Shown here: piece by piece, positions 45,562 through 57,820 of the stretch
Layout: each line of letters starts with the position of its first letter
How positions within the stretch are numbered: position 1 is the first letter of the stretch
Origin: Narthecium ossifragum
Lineage: Eukaryota > Streptophyta > Magnoliopsida > Dioscoreales > Nartheciaceae
Reading direction: 5' to 3'
DNA length: 64,000 bases
Assembly (NCBI GenBank): GCA_963920575.1
Contig: OY986967.1
Location: 25,437,648-25,501,647 of the forward strand
Made by a program: the position numbers and the translations under genes
Notes under the pieces: generated by a model
The model's input: the letters and a program-made list of their open reading frames with translations, nothing else
Databases searched by the model: none
What the model was told of the DNA's origin: nothing

Positions 45562-46069
45562 GCATCTTCTCTGTTGCCTCAAGGCGCTTTGCTGGAGGAA
45601 GATTATCTGACTCCTTTTTTCTTCAGTGCAAGCTGCTGCTGCTGCTGTTTGGCTAGTATCTCCACTTTTTCGATGTATTTTAATGCTAAGGCAGTTCATA
45701 GTAACGAACTTGTTACTTATTGTGGAAAAAGTTTAGGTTTTGTAAATTTTAATGGTTTCAAATCAAACTAATATAAAGAGCCGAACTAGTAGCTGTTTTT
45801 TCCAAAAAAAGCTAAAATAAAAAGGGCGGCTAAATAGATAGGAGTTTTTTTTTTTTTTTTTTTGAAAATATAGCAAGTGGATGTGCAAAAAAATACCTTT
45901 TTATTAAAATCTCAGGAGAATGATGTTTTCTACTCAAGCCTAATAAAGAGTTCATGGATACCATGTTTCCATCCTAGCACTTCCTTGAGAAAAGTAGTTC
46001 TTTCAATGTTACCTGATGATCACACTTATATAGCACCCATGGAAATTCAAATCAAGATGTTGTTTCTTA
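45562..46069. other. Downstream region of the SET gene
   Basis: Presumed 3' UTR and spacer with poly-T tracts (about 45846-45863). No gene is seen. Confidence 0.5.
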
Positions 46070-46242
46070 CTGCCCGTTTGGTATAGGGTTAGAAAAAATG
46101 GGGTTAAGAGGGAATAGGGTTAGAAAAAAATAGAGTGATGGTGGTTGATAGAATGAGAATAAAATAGTAATAATTATTTTTTATGTTTAGAGTAAGAATG
46201 GGGATAATAGGGATTATTCCCTGACCCATACCAAACGGGAGC
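46070..46242 (+). mobile_element. Tourist-like MITE
   Basis: 173 bp starting CTGCCCGTTTGGTA and ending TACCAAACGGGAGC, between TTA (46067-46069) and TTA (46243-46245). It is AT-rich inside and related to 13705-13925. Confidence 0.75.
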
Positions 46243-46251
46243 TTAAGTGCT

Positions 46252-47445
46252 GTTTGGTTTTGGAAAATATTTTTTATTTTCATTTTATGTTTTTTGTTTT
46301 CATTTTTTGAAAATGAAAATATGAAAACATGATTGGTTTGAAATATTAAAAAATAAGAAGTTATTTTTAATCCTAGGCCTCTCTTGCTGTAAGGATGAAA
46401 TAGACAAGTCAAATCTCCACAAGAGGCAAGAGCCATCCATCATCAAATCCAAATAAATCACCATCGTCCATTCTATCAAACCATAGCTGTCATTCTAACA
46501 CATTAGCCCCTTCAATTAATCTAAGCCCTCCGTCTATATCTCCACTCCATCTTAGCCGTTCCCTTACACCAACCCAAAGGTCTCCAGCATCGTCCTCTCC
46601 CCTTCTCCACCCAGCCGACTCCCCTCTACTTCCTTCCTATCCAGCCGCCGCCGAGTTCTCCTCGACACCATCGGCACCGCCTAAGCAAATTGGGTCTGCC
46701 GAGCGCCCACACCTCCGCCTCCTTCATCCCCCGCCGCCCCTTCCTCCCTCATTTCCCTCGCCGGTCGCCTCTCCTATCAAGCCCAAACCACGAGACGACG
46801 CCGCCGAGTTCTCCTCGACATCATCGGCACCGCCTAAGCAAAGCGGGTCCGCCGAGCACCCACACCTCTGCCTCCTTCAACCCCCGCCGCCCCTTCCTCC
46901 CTCATTTCCCTCGCCGGTCGCCTCTCCTATCAAGCCCAAACTACGAGACGACACCGTCGTCGTCAACCCTCTCACGTCTCGCGAGCCATGTCCGCCGGAC
47001 CCCCTTCGCCAAGCGCTGCCATCCTCCCCTTGCTCGTCGAAACCGTCGCCAATGGCTGCCTTCGCCGTCGTCGACCTCGTCGACGTCCTCACAGCTCTCC
47101 GACATCTCCTCACCGTCGGAAGCGGCAATGAGGGAGTGAGAGAGAGATCGGGTGGAGAGACGGAGCTCGGAGAAGGAAGCGAACGGTGGCGGCGCCGGGT
47201 TCCCAGGGTTGGAGAAGGAGAGCGGTGAAGGAAGGAGGAGAGGGAGGAGTGTGCTCAGGATCGTGGTCGATGGCGGCGGTATCCGGTGACACCGACCGGC
47301 TATGGTGAGGAAGAGATCGCGAGAGAACCCAGACGGGAGTGTTTCCATTTTCAGGAAATGAAAACGTCATTTTGACGTTTTCATATTTTCCAGAAAATAC
47401 TGTTTTTCTTTTTCAGAAAATGTTTTTAAAAGCTGGAAACCAAAC
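46252..47445. mobile_element. Possible Pack-MULE-like element with GC-rich cargo
   Basis: The left end tgctgtttggttttgg with a poly-T/aaaatga region and the right end ctggaaaccaaacatattttc are partly inverted (tgtttggttt). Between them are AT-rich flanks and a GC-rich core (46600-47300) that contrasts sharply with its surroundings. The core has open frames on both strands but no recognisable family. Ends and target duplication are not proven. Confidence 0.4.
46651..46955 (+). repeat. 2 x 153-bp tandem repeat
   Basis: ccgagttctcctcgacacca at 46651 recurs at 46804. The copies stay aligned through ccgccgccccttcctccctc and caagcccaaac(c/t)acgagac, differing at a few bases. Confidence 0.85.
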
Positions 47446-48592
47446 ATATTTTCAGTCCAGTTTTCTGTTTTCAAGAAAATAAAAACAGAAAATAGCTAGC
47501 AAAATTTAAACTTAAGTTCTCTCACGTGACATTAATACAAAGAACAATGTTTTTCTTATTACAAAAAAAATCATGGAAACAATGAGAAGAAGAAGATCAT
47601 GTACACCAAGATCGCCTTGTCATCATCACCTTCACCTATCTGTTGTCATCCCTGTCTCTGCCTTCGCCATGCCATGTATCCGTTTTCCGGCGAGTCGCGC
47701 CTGCTACGGTCGCAGGCTGGGCGTGCAAATACCCGTTGGTCTCTCAAACGGCGAGGGACAGAGAGTATCATTAATCGATCCCAACTCACACACCAATGGA
47801 AAAATACAATCAGAGGAATGAAAAGATATCATCAAGACGGAGTAAGAAAAATATATGGAGTGTAGATCTCCCATTGTCTTTGTGGTGTTTGCCTGTGGCT
47901 TTTCCATGTGTTATATATAGACCACCTTTTGAGATTTTCCATTCTTTGTGAGGATTAAATGAGTGAATCTACGTAAGTAATTAATTGGTTGATATGGCCT
48001 GGGTTGTCTGTTGAGTTTGTGAAGCCTGATTATTCCGGATCCGATCATGACGTATTACGCAAAGCTGACGGGGTCTGGGGCAACGTCGTCATTGTAACAT
48101 CTTAACATTGTCTGGATTCATTTCTTTGCAATTAAGGCAGAATCTTGTCATGGATATGCATAATATATCCTTGGTATTTAGATCCTTAAAATGCAGTTAT
48201 GATGACCAACTATATCTGTCATGTTTTCTTCGGTGAGATTAATAGAGAATAGCTTAACTTTAATTAGGTGGCAAATAACATATTTTGTGAATGATGCATC
48301 TAAATATAATTCTGACTAGGATATGCTAATCCTAAATATAATAAAGCAGTTCCATTTGCTCTGAATATGAATATTTAAGCCAACTTATAAGGAGAAAATG
48401 GGAATAACCGTTTTTTTTGCTCCTTACGAGGGTGATAGTTCTTTAAACAATTCCGCTGCCTTATTCCTTCCATCTAGATTAGGCATATTATCTTGGGTGT
48501 TTTCTCTCAATCCTTTCCTTTTTGCTAATAGTATTGTAGTTTTTTTTTCTAATAAATAGATGTTGACCATTAATAGTGATGTGTTATTTCAG
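47446..48592. other. Intergenic region
   Basis: Frames at 47573-47865 show no family signature. The rest is AT-rich. No upstream exon of the HAD phosphatase pseudogene could be recognised. Confidence 0.35.
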
Positions 48593-48714
48593 GTGCGATT
48601 TGAGGATAGTGAGTGTTGCCGATCAGTTTTTAATCAAGACCATTCTTAGACGGCATGCCCTCTTTGAATTCTTTATGGAGATCAACACAAGTCCAGTTAC
48701 GTTGATGAAGATGG

Positions 48715-49541
48715 TGTTGGATTTAAGGTTTATTTAAGGCCCAAAACTTCTAGGGTGAAGGAGTGGGCTAAGCCTTAATATAGATGTTGAATCAAATGGG
48801 CCTGCTAAAGCCCAGTTAAGAAGAGAGTCATATAAAGCCCATATGAGTGTGTGTGTAAATGTTTGGGACAAGAACATTTCTTTAGTTTATATAGAGTCTT
48901 GGGCATCTATAGTTTGAATGTGTATAAGAACCAGAGAGAGGCACACACACGTGCGCGCGCGTGCCGCCGGACCGGTGCCGGCGACAGTGATGTGTGCGTC
49001 CATGTGGGTCCCTATAAATAGGACACCATACCAGCCATTCTAAGATTGCTCATGCATACACTCCTCACCACACCACTTGCATAATAGAGGGTCGTGATTG
49101 AGAGTACCATACCATAGTGCGTCCATGTGGGTCCCTATAAATAGGACACCATAACAGCCATTCTAAGATTGCTCATGCATACACTCCTCACCACACCACT
49201 TGTATAATAGAGGGTCCTGATTGAGAGTGCCATACCATCTTGGAGCTCAAAGGGCGATCGGACGGTCGGCTTCCCTCCAATTGCGGTGGATCGTTATACC
49301 CTAGGAGCTTTTTGCCTGAAGAATCAGAAGCAAGAGGTGGTGGGCAAATATAGCTTAAGGGCACAGTGTGGCACACTGGCCTCGATCAAGCGGAGTTTCT
49401 TCGTCGGATTCGTCTTCCTTCTCTTTCATTCCTTTTCCAGATTAACGGTATGTGAACTTTGTTTGTTTTGTTAAAACTGATTGTAAAGGATTACTTGCTA
49501 TCTTAGTAAAAGCAATAATCCTAGTTCTTTTATTTCCAACA
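48715..49541. mobile_element. Solo LTR with 5-bp target duplication GATGG
   Basis: 827 bp, TGTTGGA at the left end and TCCAACA at the right end (perfect 7-bp inverted ends). It is flanked by GATGG at 48710-48714 and 49542-49546. It sits inside an exon of the HAD phosphatase pseudogene. It contains a duplicated TATA-bearing promoter unit and no internal retroelement domain. Confidence 0.9.
48994..49239 (+). promoter_or_regulatory. Duplicated LTR promoter unit (2 x 123 bp) with TATA boxes
   Basis: gtgcgtccatgtgggtccct starts at 48994 and 49117. Each copy has TATAAATA (49013-49020 and 49136-49143) followed by similar downstream sequence (ctcatgcatacactcctcac), as expected for U3/R of an LTR. 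The role is inferred from position and motif. Confidence 0.65.
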
Positions 49542-49880
49542 GATGGCATGTTTAGGATCTTGCTTTACCATGACTTCAGCACCTCCCCTCATGGCTGCTC
49601 TCTTTACCCTACTAACCTGTTGAAGGTACCGTCATAAGTTATTTTGTGACACATCATAGCTCTATGTGATGGATTACTAATGCTTGATCCTATGATGAAT
49701 AGAGAAAGATCATAGAGAGGATACAAGCATCGGCGTGCAAAAAACAATTCATCTATTTCTACGATGACAAATGAGACTTCTGCTCATCGTTGAAGCTGTG
49801 GGAAGTGGACTACGTGATGCCGAGGAAGAACTACCCATCGTGATGTCGAGGAAGAACTACCCTATGTGGTCTCATATTTT

Positions 49881-50469
49881 CATATTTTGTGTGTATTTTT
49901 ATGATTTATTAGCGAGAGAAATGCAAAACCGTGCTAGGGGCACGGTGAGTACTAGTTTAACATAAAAGAAAAAAGAAGTAGAAATTCATACTCCTTTCCA
50001 ATCATAAATATTCATAATACGAGCTTCAAAATAGAATAATCATGAATAATCATAAATATTCATAATACGAGCTTCAAAATAGAGTAGTTAGGCTCTTTCT
50101 TTGCTTCAGTCCATAATTATTGGTTAATAGCCATACTTTGGAGTTTGTGGATCAAAGTGTTTGCATCCGTATTCCTCATAATTTAACCAGAGTTCCACTT
50201 TTGTTATAGAGATTTGATGGACTTATATGTTTAATTAAGTAAAATTTAAGGACCAATATGCTAAAAACACTTCCATGGGTATTCGGTCCGTTTCATATGG
50301 GCCGGGTCTGAACGCACACGCTAGATCCGAATAGCGAGCATGGACCATGACGGATCTGGATCCGATTAGTCTGTTCCGTTGCCTCGCAAAGCAATCGAAG
50401 GGATAAGAGCTCGATGGTGCTTCAATTCTCTCCCTCTCGCGCGGACTGAGAGGAGTGGTGGACCGAGCC
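49881..50469. repeat. Intergenic region with ~47-bp tandem duplication, IGPS upstream
   Basis: aatcataaatattcataata cgagcttcaaaatag occurs twice in tandem (about 50003-50085). A ~48-bp piece (ttaggctc..ataattattggttaatagccatac) at 50090-50140 is repeated in IGPS intron 7 at 54523-54572. The final ~170 bp before the ATG is the presumed IGPS leader. Confidence 0.6.
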
Positions 50470-53400
50470 ATGGATGCGATCTCCATTGGAGCTCCCTCGA
50501 GGGTTAGGGCTGGGTTTCCTATTTCTAGGTTTAGCTCAGCTAAATCGGGGAAGAATCTCCTCTGTGGGAAATTGATTTGGGGAAATTTGATGAATAGCAT
50601 ACGCACATCGGCTCCTCTTCGCTGCCAGAGCCCTGACAAGGTCTGTAAGATTCTTGTCGACTTTGCATCTTTCCTTCTCTCTATTCTTGGGATTTCTTGG
50701 TAACGTGATTTTTTTGGGGTTTCTTTAATGATTTTACTGCGAGAAACGGAATACGAAATGGAGTTTTGAATTCTATGTTTAGTGTTGAATTTTTTAAATT
50801 TTTTTTTGCGGGTTTTCGATTGAAAAGTGGAAGTTTTGAGGATTCTAGATTGTATTATTTGGTGCTAAGATGTGGTTGCGAAGAAGCAATTAAATAATCT
50901 CCGGTTTTCTTGAAGATTAAACACTTTTGACAGTCGGCACTGCTTGCCTGCTTTCCTGGACAATGGATTTTCTGGCCACTTTCGCTAATAATTATCAGTA
51001 CTTCGCATTGTCTACATATTGGCTTAACCAATGACTCAAGAAGGCAATGCCAAATGAGACTGATCATCTCTTATGCCTAAAAGCAACTTTTTCCCCCTCT
51101 TCTACTTTATCGATTCAGCAAAGGTAGCAGAATTCCTCTGAGCAGCTCACAATTTGTACTATGATCTGTATAATGGTAAACCGTTTTCTTCTGAATACAC
51201 TCGACTGTTTTGTTGATTTTTCGAAAAACTAGTTTTTCACTTTATTATGCTGTTTAAACGTTTCCTGCAGAAATATCTCTACTTTTGTTTCAGGAATCGA
51301 GGGATGCATGTGTGACGGTAACTGATACCACTGATTACATTGCAAATTCAGTTGAAATCAGGGAGCGGGAAAGTGGGAAGTCAATAGATGATGTAGCTGC
51401 AAGCCAGGGCATACAAATTAGAAGGCGTCCTCCAACAGGGCCCCCGATCCATCATGTTGGCCCTTTTGAGTTCCGGCTGGAGAATGAGGGGAACACTCCA
51501 CGCAACATTTTGGAGAAGATAATTTGGGACAAGGACATAGAAGTCGCAAAGGCACTTTCAAAACCATAACTAACTAATTAAGAGAAGATTCTTTTGAATG
51601 GAGGGGCTCAAACTCCTTTTCTTCTGGCTTGGCTTTCCAGCTAAAAGAGAGAAGACCTCTAGGGATGCTGAAAAAGGCACTTGAAGATGCTCCTCCTGTT
51701 AGAGATTTTATTGGGGCTTTAAAGGCTTCCTATCAGAGAACCGGTATGCCTGCTTTGATTGCTGAGGTGAAAAAGGCTTCTCCGAGCAGAGGGGTGCTCC
51801 GAGAGGACTTTGACCCGGTGAGATTTGTTTTTATTCTGGAAGGATAATTTTTTATTCATATGCACGGGGTAAAAATGGACATGTGACTGCATATAGGGAC
51901 AACTTTCAGGACTAGCTTACACAGTATGTTTTGAACATTTTTGATGAGGATAGATCATGGCACGTTGCAGGTTCATCAATTTAATTTGTAAAATTTTTCC
52001 TCAAAAAGGTGCTCTACATGATTCATCGTTTGTTCTTTCTTTCCTGAAGCCACATAGGTTTATGTTCTTGAGAAATTTTGTTTTCAAGAGTATGAGGATA
52101 AACTTTTTATTATGCTAGCTATTGTTACTTCATCAGATAGCCAACTGTATCTTTGTTAATTCTCCGATCATGTTTGTCTTCGTCGCTATCATCATCATCA
52201 CTATTGTGGCTATCAATTACTTATATTTTGTCTAGTTTTATGAACCAGCTTTAGAATGTAATGCTGAAATATTTGTCTTCACCACAATCACAAGTCTCCT
52301 TCATCAGCAGTTTTACTTTTCACTACTTTTGGCACCCCCCTCAAATTCACTAAATGTTCACCATTATGCATTACCAAGCCTGATAGCTGATTGGGTTCAT
52401 AACAGATTCAGATAGCTGATGCTTATGAGAAAAATGGAGCAGCATGCTTAAGCGTTTTGACCGATGAAAAGTACTTTCAGGTAAGTATACTCCACTTTCA
52501 CTCGGTTGTGGAACTTTAAAATGTATACATTTAGTCGTCTCTGTAAAATTTCTTGATTGGTCACCCTTGTTTTGTATTTCATGTAGGGAAGTTTTGATAA
52601 TTTGGAGGCTATACGTAACATTGGAGTTAAGGTTTGTAGCGATTGTTCAGTAGTTTCTTCTTAGTGCCTTAGCCATTTTATGTTACTGGCTCTGCATTTC
52701 TTTTGTCTCTCACTGCATGACTATAGTGTCTAGATTTGCACTTGTAGTGTCCTCTCCTGTGCAAAGAGTTCATTATTGATGCTTGGCAAATTTACTATGC
52801 TCGATCAAAAGGTGCAGACGCAATTCTCTTAATTGCTGGTGTTTTGCCTGATCTGGATATCAAATATATGACCAAAATCTGCAAAATGCTTGGCCTAGCA
52901 GCATTAGTGGAGGTCTGTAACCTTTCTTTACAGCTCTTCATTTTTTCTTATAGAGTTGCTCTTCTCATCTCTTGGAAACATATTTTTTTGCTGTTGTTTG
53001 AGCCTATATCTTAAAGGAAACTTCATATAGGATTTGACCTTGGTCTGGAAAGAAGGATTATGACCTCATTGTCTAGAAATGTCTAAAGATGTGTTGGTGG
53101 AAAACTAGTGTGCAGATTGCTCAACTGCACGATTTCTTATGTCACTGTTAGAATGAAGCGAGGAACATATGATTCTGTTTCTAGAATCCTCCAAATGCAC
53201 CTTTGATAGTATGATACATGAGTCTGATTTGCATTTTTATTGGTTTTAGATCTTGTTGGCATGCCATCTTTTTGATGGATTTTCTGGGCTGTACATCTGA
53301 TGTTATATGTACTGTTTCTACCGTGTTTTAAGCATTTGGTGGTCATCTTAGGGACCTCTGATCAGTTGGCTAGAGTATTTAGCTTAGCAGATGCGATGTC

Positions 53401-56335
53401 TGGACTTTACATCTTAAAATAACTCTTTCATGAACTGATGAGTTTGAGATGGAATTTCTTTGGCTCTTGACTTTTCTGCTACCCATTCAGTTTGACAAAG
53501 TTAAAGAAGAAAATCTATTTGGAGGAAATATAAGAAGTACACATCGTAAGGGTTTTAATTAACTAGCACGTTGTTTCTAGGTACACAATGAGAGGGAGAT
53601 GGATCGTGTTCTTGGTATAGATGGCGTCCAGCTCATTGGCATTAACAACCGTGACCTTGGTATGCTTTCGCATCTGCAATAATTCACTGGAATATTGTTG
53701 CTTATGTAATGCCTGTTTTTTCTTTGACTAGTCAGAATTTTAATCCTTGATCTATGATTATTAGTTCCCAGCTGACCTTTCTTGAGGTCAAACCAGTTTT
53801 CTATGTATGATTTACTGCTTGTGAATGAGTATGCAATTTGTTTAGTGTTCTAATTCGTGTTATATGCTACACAATCTTTTTGATTTTGTCTAAAAGCGAT
53901 GAGGTGGACATTGTTAACTATCTCATCCAAGGTTATCTACTTAGAAATATGAGAATTGCCCTGTAGATTTGATTTATACATGGTGTCAACAATGTCCATG
54001 TGTTTTGATTACCTTTTTCAATTTCTCCTTGGTGTATTATTCCATCAAGAGAAACTTGATCTCGAACTGCCAAAAATCTATCACAATCCCTCTTTTTATT
54101 GAAATTTAACACTCTAGAAGAATTTTAGTGAACTGTTCCAAGTTGCATGATTTTAAATTGCAGCAAACAGACAGTTAAGACAAGTTGCTAAAGGCCCTGT
54201 TAATTTTGTGAGAATCCCTTCTCTTTCCATAATTTTGGTTGGCCAGGAAATATCATTATTTCTAAGAGCTGGAACGTTGAGCCCCTATCATGACCATCAG
54301 TTCATGTTATTCCTCAATCCTCATCTTAGAGATTGGATATTAGCCAATGCCAAGATTGATGGGAAAAAGGCGTGGATGAAGATAAACATGCAGGAAGTTT
54401 GTACAGAAGCACTGTATACATTCAGTTGGTAATTTAGAAGAAAAAGTTAGTGGTTAGATAAATGAGCTTTGTCGAGGTAGTTTCACCATGAGTGACTGCC
54501 CTTAAGACCAAGCTACATAATAATTAGGCTCTTGCTTCACTTCTATTCATAATTATTGGTTAATAGCCATACACTTGGGTTATGATCATGATAGGAAAAA
54601 GTGTGAATTTCTGCCTCTTTTACCTTTTATGGTAAATATATACTTCTTGGTTAATTGCAGAAACATTCACTTTTGATATCTCAAACACAAAAAAGCTTTT
54701 AGAAGGAGAGCGAGGTGAAACTATCCGTCAAAGGGGCATAATTGTGAGTAGAAAAAAATGGCTTTTGCCTTAATTATTTGATCACGGTGTTTAGTAGATC
54801 AGATTCTTCCGTGAACTGGTACGCAATATGCATTGTGGCTCTTATTTGAATCATTGATCATTCAGGCGGTTGGAGAATCTGCATTGTTTACTCCAGAAGA
54901 CATTTCATATGTTCAAGATGCTGGGGTAAAAGCGGTGAGTTCCTGAACTTTTCCATTTGCTCTGGGTAAATTGCATATTGGATCTGTAAGTACGCTGTTT
55001 GAATACTAACCTTTTTATAGTCGAGTGATATGCGAACTACTTTAGATTTCGAAATAAACTATGATGCAGGTCATCCTTGCTCAGCTGCAATTTCATCTAT
55101 TCAGCATTTATATAATCAATGGATGACATCAGTATTGTTCTTTTACATTTATTGATCTCTCAGTAAGCATAAACATAAGTGATTTCTAGTCAAGGTAAAA
55201 TTCAAAATAGACAGTCAGAGAGCTATTTATCTAAGTGGCTATAGTTGGTGTTTTTCCTTTGCGACTTATTTGACGAAAAAACTCACAATCCAAGTGTTTG
55301 CACTAACGTGAAATTTATATTAAGGTTTGGCTCTATTGTTTCTCTTAACTCTGTGTTTGATGGAGAATAAGGATTTTCTTGTTTTGCATGTTGTATAATT
55401 ATATATCTTTCTCCAAGTGATGCTGGTAGTTTTTGTCTTCTTTTTATTGGGAACAATGCCAGATGATTACAAGATATTGATTTGTTGATACAATTATCTC
55501 TACCACAATTTTCATAGCCATTGATTCTGTGTTAATTGTAATCTTTAGCAATTTTCCCCTTAGTGTTTCCTCTGTGTTCATCTATAAAAGTCATCTTTTA
55601 ATTGCCGCACTTGTCCTTTTCGCGAAGATATATTCTTGACACACTGGACTTTGTGGCTCAAGAAAGGCTGTAAGCCCTTGCTGTATCAAACTGTTGCCTA
55701 GAGAAAAAAAAAGCTTGTTTCTGACTATCACTAAAGATATTCAGTTGGGACAACTGGCTGTGCATTAAAGTAGTTGTATGTGGCTTTGCATCTAGGAGAA
55801 GTGTGAGATCTAGCAATAATGTCTCCTCATTGCCCTTCAAACTACTGGCATATTTGTATAACCTGTCTGTCAAAGTACATACATGTTGTTACGCCTTAGA
55901 CATACATGTTGGAGCTGATTTAAGTTCTTATGTCAGTGTAGAACTAAGAGCTCTCTTATCTTTTTTAAACAATCTTAAGTGAATGCATTTGAAATTCATT
56001 ATTTTGTCTCCCATAGTTGGTGCCAGCTACAAAGCAGTTCTGAACAAGAATTGATCATGTTGCGTGGAATGGGTTTAATAGTGTAGATCTAGCTTATCAA
56101 TGTACCGCTCTCTTGATTTTAGTGTCTATATTTTGCAAGGTAGTGATGTGGTATTTACAAGTGTTAATAAGACACTTTCATCTGATGGTGAACTTATCTT
56201 TGGTTGCAACTGCTCATCTGACTTCTTATTAATACAAAAATATCATTGTAGGTCTTGGTTGGGGAATCTCTCATCAAACAAGATGATCCAGGCAAAGCAA
56301 TAGCAGGTCTTTTTGGTAAGGACATATCAGTATGA
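50470..56335 (+). CDS. IGPS: Indole-3-glycerol phosphate synthase, chloroplast (tryptophan biosynthesis)
   Basis: Ten exons: 50470-50640, 51294-51551, 51641-51817, 52406-52480, 52587-52631, 52748-52912, 53581-53659, 54661-54743, 54866-54934, 56252-56335. Phases agree and total 401 aa. The enzyme closes CdRP to indole-3-glycerol phosphate in the stromal tryptophan pathway. The N-terminal ~75 residues ([20 protein letters not shown]...) look like a transit peptide. The (beta/alpha)8 barrel follows: [20 protein letters not shown] (Glu185 and Lys187 correspond to the catalytic EVK), [47 protein letters not shown] and [20 protein letters not shown], ending [20 protein letters not shown]. Intron 2 (51552-51640) has a GC donor and contains no GT. 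Intron 9 is longest (1.3 kb). Codons are intact throughout. Confidence 0.95.
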
Positions 56336-56609
56336 AATGTATTGGGCAGCATTTAATTTCTGATACATTGTATCAGACCCTTAATCATTAATAAAAGCTC
56401 TGTCCATTTATTGTTTCCACTTGCTTCTTGTTTCTGGCTCTTCTGATGCTCCTCCTTGCTGTTGAGTCCTATTTATGTAATGCCTTGTGGATGTTCTTCG
56501 CCCTTCGCTTCATATAGGAGTCAAGTGTTGCATGCATTCATCTTTTTGAAACAGAGTGCTGTGCACTGCAACTACTAAATATGTGAAGGGGTTCCCACAA
56601 TTTTTTTTT

Positions 56610-56886
56610 CAGCTGATTGATCATTGATGGAAATTAAATTGCAATGCTCATCACCTGATAAATTTGAAAGTGACCATAATTCCATTATCTTTTGAGATAA
56701 ATTTTGAAACATTGGAGCTGTTCATCTGTGTCACAGAGTGTGATGAGGTCATGAAATAGACAGCACCACAGCATGCTGGAGATGCTTTTTGGGGATGTTC
56801 CCTGCTTATTTTAGAATTGGCAACCAAACAAATTTTTTAAAGTGGGGATAAGAATCATCAAAAATAAAATATCAGTATCTTACTTT
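56610..56886 (+). repeat. Copy 2 of the ~280-bp dispersed repeat
   Basis: Matches 1717-1996. It begins about 275 bp after the IGPS stop codon. Confidence 0.85.
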
Positions 56887-57820
56887 TTTTATTATAAGAA
56901 TCTTCAAATTAAGGGGGTGGAACAAGGATTAATCTCACTTCCTTCGAGCATGACTCATGCTATTTATTATTATTCGATATATCTCCTGTGTAAAATAAAA
57001 GGGATTTTTTGTATGTTTATCCTTCAAAAATATATCCAGTTACCTCAATACCCTCCTACAATGGAGAAAAAATTCCATTGACGCATCTGTGTTTTAAAAA
57101 TTTGTTGAATAAAGAGATGAACTGATATCAAACTCTTGTTCAAATTAAGCAAAATATTGTTGATGTGGTGACAATTAATCCAACAAAAATATGAAAAAGC
57201 TGACGTGTGATTCATTGAGTGGGTCGTGCCAAACTCCTACCGAATGATTTCTCCTAAATCCATATTTATATCTTATACTCTTCCAAATGTTTCTTTTGGT
57301 GATTTTGCAGGCTAGTTTAATCGAGATTTAACTCAATCAACATAAAACTTAATCATCATAAAATCGCTTGAAAACCATGATGGTATGTATACAGACAAAA
57401 AAAAAACATTTGGATCTTAGGACCATAATCTCAAATAAATAACATACTTATTGAAAGGTACCTTTAGGAGGTCAACGCACGTGTGAACGAGACAACCATG
57501 CCAGGCCACGCACCCCGACCGATGGGGAGACCCTCTGCCAGCTGGGTTCAGAGACAGCCGTGTCGCACCATCCCCTGTCCACCCTGTCTCCGTTCCCCGT
57601 CCCCAAACCTCCGTTCCGTTCCGTTTTGGGCCCCCGTTATCCATACGCAACGGTCGATCCCTCCTCCGTCGCCGTCATCCGTAACGGCGTCCTTTCTACT
57701 ATTATATATGTTATTTTTATACTTCTGTTATTTGGCTATAAATTCCTCTCTTTTCGCTATATCTTTCATCATATACATTTGTTCTTCCCCCTTTTTTTTC
57801 CTCTCTTCTCGGACGAATTC
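56887..57820. other. Intergenic region and leader of the NOI gene
   Basis: AT-rich to about 57470, then a GC-rich leader-like stretch (57480-57690) and a T/C-rich run up to the ATG at 57821. No other gene is seen. Frames overlapping the leader lack family features. Confidence 0.45.

Larger units (their letters stand above)
48593..49880 (+). pseudogene. HAD phosphatase (PECP1/PPsPase type) pseudogene split by a solo LTR
   Basis: After a TTTCAG acceptor, DLRIVSVADQFLIKTILRR then FEFFMEINTSPVTL matches the mid-region of plant phosphoethanolamine/pyrophosphate-type HAD phosphatases. The reading is interrupted at 48715 by a solo LTR and resumes at 49547 (frame-shifted relative to the left part) with DGMFRILLYHDFSTSPHGC then LYPTNLLK and a GTACCG donor at 49626. 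The next exon (49703) reads RKIIERIQASACKKQFIY, a damaged GDG motif with a stop (DDK, stop, DFC), then SLKLWEVDYVMPRKNYPS. The last motif is duplicated in tandem (VMSRKNYPMW). The catalytic N-terminal exon (DFDKT) is not found. It is clearly non-functional. Confidence 0.8.

Noticed and set aside
50641..50645. Alternative GTAAGA donor four bases downstream in IGPS exon 1
   Set aside because: Joining it to exon 2 at 51294 creates an immediate TGA; the GTCTGT donor at 50641 keeps the frame.
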